Below, one piece after another: positions 17,444-24,180 of a DNA stretch of 41,573 bases. The stretch is taken from the NCBI GenBank assembly GCA_035249175.1, contig DATFGT010000097.1:1-41573 (forward strand). Direction: 5' to 3'. The translations under genes were made by a program, and so were the position numbers. The DNA is from 66-474 sp035249175. GTDB taxonomy: Bacteria; Pseudomonadota; Gammaproteobacteria; Xanthomonadales; Rhodanobacteraceae. Position 1 is the first letter of the stretch. Each line of letters opens with the position of its first letter. Under the pieces are notes generated by a model, which ran no database searches, was not told the origin of the DNA, and saw nothing but the letters and a program-made list of their open reading frames with translations.

Positions 17444-19759
17444 ATGGCCAGGATCACTGGCGAACTCGATTTGGGCCAGATTCCGGACGAACAATACACG
17501 TCCGATTTGGACTTGCGGGTCGCAGTCGTACGAGAGGGCAGCATCCTCGGTTCGTCCATCCTGAAGGCTGGCGCCGCCCGGCAAAAGCGGGTGCCCTTCG
17601 AGGTCGAGTTCGAACCGCCCCTGCTGCCGGGGGCGCGACTCCCCTGCCCGGTCACGCTGCTCGTCGGCCCCAGTGTGGCCGATCGCGAATTGCTGGCGAT
17701 CGACACGGTCAAACAGGTGGTCGAGTTCGATTACAGCAAGGGGCACTCCGGCGCCAAAACCGCTGCGGCGAAAGCCCCCGAGTTGAAGATGGGACGCATA
17801 GCGGTCGAGCCGGCGATCTACTACTGCTGGTTGATCTGCTGCCGGACCTACACGATCAATGGACGCGTTGTCTGCCGACATTGGCATTTCGACCCAGCCC
17901 TGCACCGCTGGACGTTCTGCGACGAACCGGTGCCGGGCACGGTGGTCGAGGCCTTCGACGTGGATCGCTTCTGGTGGTGGTATTGGCGCGACCTGATCAC
18001 CAGCGCCACCACGGACCTCAACGGCAACTTCCACATAACGTTCCGCTGGTGCTGCCTGCGCTGGCTGCCCTGGCTGCGCGCGAATCCGGCGATCGATCCC
18101 GACATCCTCTCCCGCATCCAGCAATTGCTGGCCACCGCGCAGCCGCCGTTGCCGCCGATTCCGCCGGAACCGGATCCGGATCCGACGATCTTCCAGCGGA
18201 TGCTGGGCGGCGCGGCCAGCATGACGGGGCCGGTGCTGGCCGCCGCGACGCAGGGCGCACTGTCCCTGTCCGCGACCCAGCAGCCCTCGCCCGGCATGTC
18301 GGGGGAAGCGCTGCGCGCAATCCTGCCATCATCGCCGGAACTGGCGGCGCTGCATGTCTGGCCGTGGTGGAACTGGAGCGACTGCGCGCCGGACGTGGTG
18401 TTCCGCGCCACCCAGCGTTGTGGCGACCGCGTCAGCGTGATCGTTTCGGAAACCAACGCGCAGACGCGCTGGGATATTCCGACCACGCTCAACGTCACGC
18501 TGATCGCCAACGAACTGGCTTGCTGCATTCCGACCTGCCGCGATCCGGAATGTCCGGAATGCCTGAAGCTCACCTGGGTCGGCTGCACACCGGTCGACGA
18601 GATCAGCGCCGATGCCGGCCCGCCCGACCTGCGCGGTTTCGCACGCACCAGCGCCGCGGCGAGCGATCCATGGAAGGACAACCCGTTCTACGGATCGTTG
18701 CAGATCCAGGGCGGCGTCGGCTGGGACGTGGATTATTTCAAGGTGCAGTACTCGAAGAACGGCGGCGCGTGGACCGATCTGCCAAGTCCGGCCTTCGCAG
18801 GATTCACGCGCAGCTACTGGGATGGCACGACATTCGTGCCCGTCGCGTTCACGCCGGCGCTCAAAGGCGGGCAGATGGTGATCATTACCCGGCGTCATTA
18901 CGAAGATCTCAATCCGGGCATCCCGCGCTTCGGCGGACAGGTGATCTGGAACGACTACGCCACGCTGTTCTACTTCGATACCACCCAGCCGGGGCTGACG
19001 CCCGATGCGCTGTACCAATTGCAGTTCGACGGCTTTGCCGCGGACGCGGCCGACAACTTGATCGCGAACAGCGAACGCATCCTGCCGACCTGCGGCGAGG
19101 ACTCCGCCGAACGCGTGTACCTGCGCATCGACAACCAGGCGCAGACGCATCCGGCGCCGACGCCGCCCGCGCCGTGCAAGATCCCGCACGCCTGCGGAGG
19201 CATCATCCACGCATGCACGGTCGAGCCCGACTGCTACATCCGCGAAATCTGGAAGAACGAAGGCCTGCCGGACCAGGAGTGCGTTTCGGCCTGCGACATC
19301 GCACGACTGGAACCCACCGATACCCTGACGATCCATTTCAGCGTCACCTGCCCCGGCACCGTGCAGGACGGACATCTGGGCGGCTACTGGATGCGCGCCG
19401 AGTACGGCGCCAATCAGGCGTTCTACATCACCGCGCCGCTGTACGTGGACGCCACCGGGGGAGTCGGGTTGCTGCAATCCGACCCGACGCCGGAAGTCGG
19501 TCCCAGCTACAGCCAGGCATTGGCGCAGGGCGCGCCGCGGGCGTTGTGGTACGGCGGCGATTTCAAGGTCACCCTGCGCGGTTCCGACTTCCCGGAGTGC
19601 TGCGCTTACCTGTTCCGGTTGTGGGCGTGGAAACGCACCACCAACGGATGCTCCGATCCGAGCGTCACGCATTACAACCAGTTCGAACTGTCGTTCACGG
19701 TGCTGCGCCCGGATTTGTGCCCGGGTGTTTGTTCGGAGCGGAAAGCGGAGATCGCGTAA
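17444..19759 (+). CDS. Uncharacterised 771-aa Cys/Trp-rich protein
   Basis: I do not recognise a full-length family. About 29 Cys and 26 Trp residues are spread over the chain, with clusters at YYCWLICC (about 127), RFWWWYWRD (about 175), FRWCCLRWLPWLR and ACCIPTCRDPECPECLK (about 360-375). Residues 110-205 look like a beta-rich carboxypeptidase-regulatory/transthyretin-like unit (VPGTVVEAFDVD then TTDLNGNFHITF). A Pro-rich linker, PPLPPIPPEPDPDP, follows near 230. The C-terminal half is beta-rich with further paired Cys. There is no signal peptide or membrane helix, odd for so Cys-rich a protein. The start has AGGGAG 8 bases upstream. Second gene of a six-gene operon; structural or surface-assembly roles are only a guess. 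Confidence 0.8.
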   Translation: MARITGELDLGQIPDEQYTSDLDLRVAVVREGSILGSSILKAGAARQKRVPFEVEFEPPLLPGARLPCPVTLLVGPSVADRELLAIDTVKQVVEFDYSKGHSGAKTAAAKAPELKMGRIAVEPAIYYCWLICCRTYTINGRVVCRHWHFDPALHRWTFCDEPVPGTVVEAFDVDRFWWWYWRDLITSATTDLNGNFHITFRWCCLRWLPWLRANPAIDPDILSRIQQLLATAQPPLPPIPPEPDPDPTIFQRMLGGAASMTGPVLAAATQGALSLSATQQPSPGMSGEALRAILPSSPELAALHVWPWWNWSDCAPDVVFRATQRCGDRVSVIVSETNAQTRWDIPTTLNVTLIANELACCIPTCRDPECPECLKLTWVGCTPVDEISADAGPPDLRGFARTSAAASDPWKDNPFYGSLQIQGGVGWDVDYFKVQYSKNGGAWTDLPSPAFAGFTRSYWDGTTFVPVAFTPALKGGQMVIITRRHYEDLNPGIPRFGGQVIWNDYATLFYFDTTQPGLTPDALYQLQFDGFAADAADNLIANSERILPTCGEDSAERVYLRIDNQAQTHPAPTPPAPCKIPHACGGIIHACTVEPDCYIREIWKNEGLPDQECVSACDIARLEPTDTLTIHFSVTCPGTVQDGHLGGYWMRAEYGANQAFYITAPLYVDATGGVGLLQSDPTPEVGPSYSQALAQGAPRALWYGGDFKVTLRGSDFPECCAYLFRLWAWKRTTNGCSDPSVTHYNQFELSFTVLRPDLCPGVCSERKAEIA

Positions 19760-19834
19760 ATCGAAGCCGGAACACCAACGCGAACAATCGAGCGGGGCGG
19801 GACACGGGCATGAAGCGGCAAGGGTGTGAAAACC

Positions 19835-20209
19835 ATGGACGCATGGAGTCCGATATTGAGTTTCGCTTTGGCGATCCTTGCGACGTGGCGCGTCACGCAT
19901 CTCCTGGCGGAAGAGGATGGTCCGTTCGATTCGATGCTGAAGCTGCGTGCGAAGCTGGGTACGAGCCCGGCAGGGCGGTTGATGGATTGCTTCCAGTGCC
20001 TGTCGCTGTGGATCGCCGCCCCGTTCACCTTCGTGGTGACGCGCTCGACATGGATATGGATTCCCGCCTGGCTTGCGCTGTCCGGCGCAGCGTGCCTGCT
20101 GGAACGCCTGGGCAGGGAACCCGCGGAAATGCAATTGCAGGCGCCGAATTTTCCGGAGGCCCACGACCATGACGTGTTGCGGTCAAGGCAGGGCGGCTCT
20201 CAGAGCTAG
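19835..20209 (+). CDS. DUF1360-type small membrane protein
   Basis: 124 residues. Hydrophobic helix 1 lies at about 5-22, then a short acidic turn, MDCFQCLSLWIAAPFTFVV at about 50-68 with the family's C-x2-C-x3-W motif (Cys52, Cys55, Trp59), and a second/third hydrophobic stretch at about 73-90. This matches the DUF1360 plan; the family's function is unknown. The ATG at 19835 is preferred; a GTG at 19826 is in frame. Its 3' end overlaps the start of the next gene by 41 bp, which argues for cotranslation. It is the only clear membrane protein of the accessory operon and so a candidate anchor (inference). Confidence 0.75.
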   Translation: MDAWSPILSFALAILATWRVTHLLAEEDGPFDSMLKLRAKLGTSPAGRLMDCFQCLSLWIAAPFTFVVTRSTWIWIPAWLALSGAACLLERLGREPAEMQLQAPNFPEAHDHDVLRSRQGGSQS

Positions 20210-20453
20210 TCAGGCAATGTCGCTGAAACCACCCGGTGCGCGTGCCGCCGCGGCAGGCAGTGGACGCGCCTTCATTGCCGCGCCGCCGAAAACCGTCGCG
20301 CTGGTGCGTTATCTCGGCGCGGCACCGATCGTGGTGCGCGGCGCTGCCACCGGACACGCCTATCAGTTCGCCGCCGGCCACGCCGTCCAGCCGGTCGATG
20401 CCCGCGATGTCGCCGGGCTGGTCAAGAAAGGGATATTCCGCCGGCACGCATGA
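20169..20453 (+). CDS. Uncharacterised 94-aa protein with MTCCGQ start
   Basis: Small basic protein. The N-terminus MTCCGQGRAAL has a vicinal Cys pair. A 30-residue Ala/Gly-rich linker follows, then a compact domain at about 43-94: VALVRYLGAAPIVVRG, TGHAYQF, then VQPVDARDVAGLVKKGIF. Small proteins with a CCG start and a TG-x-x-Y-x-F core resemble short phage-head or tail-adjacent proteins in outline, but I cannot assign a family. The start at 20169 lies inside the upstream DUF1360 gene; an in-frame extension to 20073 is fully overlapped and unlikely. It ends 40 bp before the next gene. Confidence 0.65.
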   Translation: MTCCGQGRAALRASQAMSLKPPGARAAAAGSGRAFIAAPPKTVALVRYLGAAPIVVRGAATGHAYQFAAGHAVQPVDARDVAGLVKKGIFRRHA

Positions 20454-20493
20454 CCACGGACGGAATCACTTCACCCGTCACAGGAGATTCGTC

Positions 20494-21798
20494 ATGGCCC
20501 CCCAGACCGACACCCACAAACAGACCGTGCCATGCTGCCCGCCCCTCGCGCCGGACGATGTCTGCGACGAGCTGGATTTCTTCTATCGCCTGACCTATTC
20601 GACGGCGGTGGGCAAGCAGACGCCGGCGGGCGTGCCTGCGCAGAACGTTCCGGTCGAGGTGAAGCTGCACTTCCAGCTCAGGCGCTGTCGCGGGCCGCTC
20701 GCGCTGGGCGACCTGCTTTACACCACCACCCTCCTGCCCGGCGAAAAGGTGCGCCTGTTCACTTCGGACCGGCGTTCCAAATTCACCTTCGACAGCGAGA
20801 GCAAGTTCGGCTACCGCAACTCGCAGTCGTCGGAAGAATCGTTCTTCATGCAGCAGATGAGCGACTCGCTGTTCGACGTGAGCTCGCGCGACGAAACCCA
20901 TTCCAGCAACCAGTCGCATTCGCACGTGGACGGCAAGGCCGACGCCGGCGTGGACATCTTCGGGTTGGGCGGTTCAGCCAGCATGAGCGGCAATTTCGAC
21001 TCGAATTCCGTCTCGGACTTCCTCGGCGAGCACAGCCAACACGCGCAAGCCTCCGCGAAAGCCACGGAAATGGGCGTGCGCAAGGCCGCGAGCGTTTCGA
21101 TCGGCGAATCCGAAAGCCGTACCCACACCGAAACCGAATCGCAGGATCACTACGAATCCGCCTCGCGCGAATTCCAGAACAACAATGACTGCCATGCCGT
21201 GACGTTCTTCTTTTACCAGATCAACAAGACCCAGACCATCAGCTACACGCTCGAATCGATCGACCTACGGGCGATGATGGATACCGATCCCGCGAACGAC
21301 TTCACCCGTGTCGCAGCCAACCCACTCTCGCCCAGTACCGGCGTGGGCGTGCTGTCGAACGGCGTGCTTTCGACCGACGCCAATCGCAGCGCGACCTATC
21401 TTGAAGCTGCAACCCGCGTTCCGGGCAACGACCGGCTGGCCGTGGCCGCGGCATTCCGGCTGCAAATCCCGGTACTGATTGCAGCCGCGCGTGCACAGGC
21501 GCTCAAGCAAGTGCAGCAGGAACTCGCGCAGGAAGGACTGCTCGACAAGAACGGCAACGTATCCGCCGATGCGAAGAAGCGTTACTCGTTCGTGCGGCAA
21601 TCTTCGCTGCCGACGGCGGGCATCCTGGTCAAGGGCTGCCTCGACAATTGCAACGTATGCGAGGACACGCGACTGAAGTCCATCGAGCTGGACGTGGAGA
21701 GGAAGAAACTGGAGAACGAGTTGCTGCAGAAGCAAATCACGTTGCTGGAAAAGTCACAGGAATACCGCTGCTGCCCGTCGGCACCCGACGCAGAGTGA
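20494..21798 (+). CDS. Uncharacterised 434-aa Ser-rich protein with coiled-coil tail
   Basis: Start set by CAGGAG 7 bases before the ATG at 20494. The N-terminal part is beta-rich (residues 30-90; LLYTTTLLPGEKVRLFTSDR at about 74-93). A Ser/His/Glu-rich stretch at about 100-225 follows (SQSSEESFFMQQMSD, HSSNQSHSHVDGKADAG, SESRTHTETESQDHYESASR), then FFFYQINKTQTISYTLESI and a mixed region. The C-terminus has CLDNCNVCEDTRLKS and a charged coiled coil (DVERKKLENELLQKQITLLE) before a final CC pair. No signal peptide or TM helix. I recognise the motif pattern only as an uncharacterised bacterial family. Its neighbours suggest it is a partner of the Cys-rich 771-aa protein. Confidence 0.75.
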   Translation: MAPQTDTHKQTVPCCPPLAPDDVCDELDFFYRLTYSTAVGKQTPAGVPAQNVPVEVKLHFQLRRCRGPLALGDLLYTTTLLPGEKVRLFTSDRRSKFTFDSESKFGYRNSQSSEESFFMQQMSDSLFDVSSRDETHSSNQSHSHVDGKADAGVDIFGLGGSASMSGNFDSNSVSDFLGEHSQHAQASAKATEMGVRKAASVSIGESESRTHTETESQDHYESASREFQNNNDCHAVTFFFYQINKTQTISYTLESIDLRAMMDTDPANDFTRVAANPLSPSTGVGVLSNGVLSTDANRSATYLEAATRVPGNDRLAVAAAFRLQIPVLIAAARAQALKQVQQELAQEGLLDKNGNVSADAKKRYSFVRQSSLPTAGILVKGCLDNCNVCEDTRLKSIELDVERKKLENELLQKQITLLEKSQEYRCCPSAPDAE

Positions 21799-21885
21799 GA
21801 AGGCGAACCGAACCGGAACGCCGGTCGCCCGTTGAACCGTACATCCGGGCCGCCGACATTCATCACTACAGAATGGAGCACAGTC

Positions 21886-22890
21886 ATGGCAACGACAGGC
21901 GCACGTGGAGGTAGAGGCGGCAAAAAGACGCGGGATCCGGCGGCCATCATTCCGGAGACCCTGACCCGCAAAGGTTTCCGGATACGGGCCTTGGGTCCAT
22001 TGCCGGAGAGATTCGATCCGATGAAGGCGACGACCCGGCAGCTCGCGGCTTACCGGCTGCCCCGCCGCCCCGACGCCAAGACGGAGCCGGAGCTGCGCAA
22101 GCTCTGGGACCGCGTGATGTCGCGCACCCAACTGTGGATCACCCCCGAGTTCGAGCATCACGAGCACATCAAGCATGGCCCGGCGCGTGGATCCGGTCGC
22201 CGAGCCGTCACCGCAAGATTGGGTTCGCCGGGCGTTTCCAACGCCACGTCCAACAACTGGTCCGGCGCGGCGGATTTCTCGCCGGCCGGCAAACCGTACG
22301 GTTTTGTCGGCGGGCAGTGGACGGTACCGAGCCCGAACACCAGAACCGACGGCGCTTATTACGCCTCGGAGTGGGTCGGCATCGACGGATGGAACTCCAA
22401 CGATGTGCTCCAGGCGGGGACGGAAACCCAGATCACGAAGATCCTCTTCATCACGGCCGAGCAGGTCTACACGTGGTGGGAGTGGTTTCCGGCGGGAGAA
22501 GTGAAGATCAACAACCTGCCCGTCTCGGCAGGCGACGTCATGTACTGCCTGATCTGCGCCGACACGACCAGCCACGCCACGGTCTACTTCAGCAACCAGT
22601 CGGAGGGTGTCGGCACGCGTTTCGAGATCACCCCGCCGCGCGGCACCACGCTGACCGGCAACGTGGCCGAGTGGATCGTCGAGCGGCCCACCGTCGGCGG
22701 GTCAGTCGCCAATCTCACGGACTATGCCGCCTGTTACTTCGACGAGTGCATCGCCGGCGGAGCGGGCAATATCGACAATCTCGGTGGCGCCTCGCTCATC
22801 ACGATGACCGGCACCGGTGGCGCGACGCTGTCTGAACCCACGCAAGAGAACGACCACGTCGTCAAGCTCAACTGGCGCAAATCGAGCTGA
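21886..22890 (+). CDS. Glutamic peptidase, family G1 (eqolisin-like)
   Basis: 334 residues. Residues 118-330 match the eqolisin beta-sandwich: SNNWSGA at 122-128, VGGQWTVPSP, EWVGIDG, VLQAGTE with Gln176, WWEWFPAG, and AEWIVERP with Glu262. By family knowledge the catalytic pair is a Gln and a Glu; Gln176 and Glu262 are the natural candidates. The first ~115 residues are basic and could be a propeptide, but no signal peptide is seen, whereas characterised eqolisins are secreted acid proteases. The start has GGAG 7 bases before the ATG at 21886. Last gene of the accessory operon, it may process an operon partner (inference). Confidence 0.82.
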   Translation: MATTGARGGRGGKKTRDPAAIIPETLTRKGFRIRALGPLPERFDPMKATTRQLAAYRLPRRPDAKTEPELRKLWDRVMSRTQLWITPEFEHHEHIKHGPARGSGRRAVTARLGSPGVSNATSNNWSGAADFSPAGKPYGFVGGQWTVPSPNTRTDGAYYASEWVGIDGWNSNDVLQAGTETQITKILFITAEQVYTWWEWFPAGEVKINNLPVSAGDVMYCLICADTTSHATVYFSNQSEGVGTRFEITPPRGTTLTGNVAEWIVERPTVGGSVANLTDYAACYFDECIAGGAGNIDNLGGASLITMTGTGGATLSEPTQENDHVVKLNWRKSS

Positions 22891-22903
22891 CGGTTGGACC
22901 TGC

Positions 22904-22993
22904 GACGATCAGCAAAACCTTCCAGTGATACGCATCGAGCTTCTGCGGCGCGCCATCCGGCAGATCGGCTTTAAAGTCGTACGTCGTGGTCAT
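22904..22993 (-). pseudogene. 5' fragment of a glutathione peroxidase gene
   Basis: Reading minus from the ATG at 22993, the first 30 codons match the start of the intact gpx at 16271 in 22 of 30 residues (shared YDF, PQKL and KVLLIV blocks). Homology then ends abruptly just before the catalytic Cys region, 13 bp from the peptidase stop codon. No Shine-Dalgarno like that of the intact gene is present. It is a remnant, not a working gene. Confidence 0.8.
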
Positions 22994-23102
22994 GGCTTCG
23001 CCCGGATGACTGCGCCTTGGGTTGAGTGCAGGACCGGATGGTGGCGAGGGGGCCACGCCCCGAAAAATTTGTCCGCAGTCGGTCGCCGGGACGCGATGGA
23101 CC

Positions 23103-23131
23103 AAAAAACGCCCCGATACCGGGGCGTTTTT
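23103..23131. terminator. Bidirectional rho-independent terminator
   Basis: Stem ACGCCCC, loop GATACC, stem GGGGCGT, flanked by six A on the left and five T on the right. It can terminate the accessory operon on the plus strand and the PEP-CTERM gene on the minus strand. Confidence 0.9.
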
Positions 23132-23152
23132 CGTCAGCCTTAGCGGTTGCCG

Positions 23153-23881
23153 TCACACCAGCTTGCGCTTGTGGTACCGGTAGCCGGAGCCGACCAGCAG
23201 CAGTCCAAGCAGGAACAGGCCGATCTCGCCCGGCTCCGGCACGCCCACGGGATTCGCGGCGTACGCGACATTATCGAACTCGAACGAGTACGCCGAACTG
23301 GTCGCGACGATCTTGTCGAACAGGAATGCCGTGTTGATATTGACGTAGAAGGTACCGGATGCACCTTGGTCACCGTTGGCCAGTGCGGTGACGTCGAAGC
23401 CACTGATGGCACCCTGCTCCACACCGCCGAAATAGAACGTCAAGGTGTTGCCGGGGTCAACGGAACCCCACAGCAGGCCCAAGTATCGTTCCGACCCGGA
23501 AAAGTCCAGGATCACCTTGCCGAGACCGGAGGTGAGATAGGTCGTCGCATCCGGACCATTGCTGGTGTCGCCGAACAGGGTGCCATTGTTGTTCGACAGG
23601 TACGGTGCCGCGTACAGGCCACTGGCGGCACCAGTTACTGCCGAGCCGTCGGGTTGGAACGAGACAACGAGGCCGCTGGACGTCGTACCGCCGGCAGAGC
23701 CGAGCGGAAGCGAGTCGAAGTTTTCATAATGATCGGCACCCGCCGGGACGCCGCCGACCGACGCGGAAATGTTGATCGGATTGGCCGCGGCCTGGCCCGC
23801 GAGACACAGGCCGGCCGCGAATAAGCCCGCAGCCAACAGTGCGCGCCCGAGTCCCATCCGCTCTTTCTTCTCACCGTTCAT
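23153..23881 (-). CDS. PEP-CTERM sorting-domain exported protein
   Basis: 242 residues. A signal peptide at about 10-32 (LLAAGLFAAGLCLAGQAAA) is followed by a Gly/Ser/Asn-rich beta-structured extracellular body with one aromatic-rich segment (SGSERYLGLLWGSVDPG). The C-terminus is the sorting signal: VPEPGEIGL, a hydrophobic helix and a basic RYHKRK tail, the substrate form of exosortase/EpsH processing. No exosortase is in the window, so it must be encoded elsewhere. The start at 23881 is supported by GGAGAAGAG upstream; longer in-frame starts lack a ribosome site. A sigma-54-type promoter lies about 80 bp upstream. Probably a surface or matrix protein; the exact role is unknown. Confidence 0.88.
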   Translation of the reverse strand: MNGEKKERMGLGRALLAAGLFAAGLCLAGQAAANPINISASVGGVPAGADHYENFDSLPLGSAGGTTSSGLVVSFQPDGSAVTGAASGLYAAPYLSNNNGTLFGDTSNGPDATTYLTSGLGKVILDFSGSERYLGLLWGSVDPGNTLTFYFGGVEQGAISGFDVTALANGDQGASGTFYVNINTAFLFDKIVATSSAYSFEFDNVAYAANPVGVPEPGEIGLFLLGLLLVGSGYRYHKRKLV

Positions 23882-23959
23882 CGTGCTCTTCTCCCATGAC
23901 GAAGCCGATGCGAACGATCTCGGATGAGACGCGCAGGTAGGCCCCTGTGGCGGGATAAC

Positions 23960-23977
23960 AAGCAACTTGCGTACCAA
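23960..23977 (-). promoter_or_regulatory. Sigma-54 (RpoN) promoter of the PEP-CTERM gene
   Basis: The minus strand reads TTGGTACGCAAGTTGCTT. Against the consensus TGGCAC-N5-TTGC it has a single mismatch (C to T), with the -24 GG and -12 GC exactly ten bases apart. The predicted transcript start near 23950 gives a 5' leader of about 70 nt to the ATG at 23881. Confidence 0.75.
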
Positions 23978-24180
23978 TCATGCAACTACTTGATTGGAAA
24001 GAAGGATATCGCGAACCCGATCGGGGAAAATCTCGCAAACTGTAAACCACGCCGACGCTTTGAACGAATTACATTGACCGGCGCCTGCTTGCCCATTGGA
24101 TGCTGCTCGGAGGCTTCCGGATGCTGCTTTTGGTGGTGACAATTCTCTGCAAGATGCTCCGGTTCGTGTGCTTCGGCAAT

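Noticed and set aside
17881..20172. A second plus-strand frame of 763 codons over the 771-aa gene, and a minus-strand 613-codon frame at 18329-20170
   Set aside because: The frame starting at 17444 has a good ribosome site, tight operon spacing and balanced composition; the others are Arg-rich shadows.
16513..22890. The accessory operon as a prophage or IS-borne island
   Set aside because: No integrase, transposase, phage structural gene, tRNA target or clear direct repeat border is visible. Only the gpx relic hints at insertion.
22868..23104. A 78-codon minus-strand gene covering the gpx relic
   Set aside because: Only the first 30 gpx codons have homology; the extension on both sides is unrelated and one end runs into the peptidase coding region.
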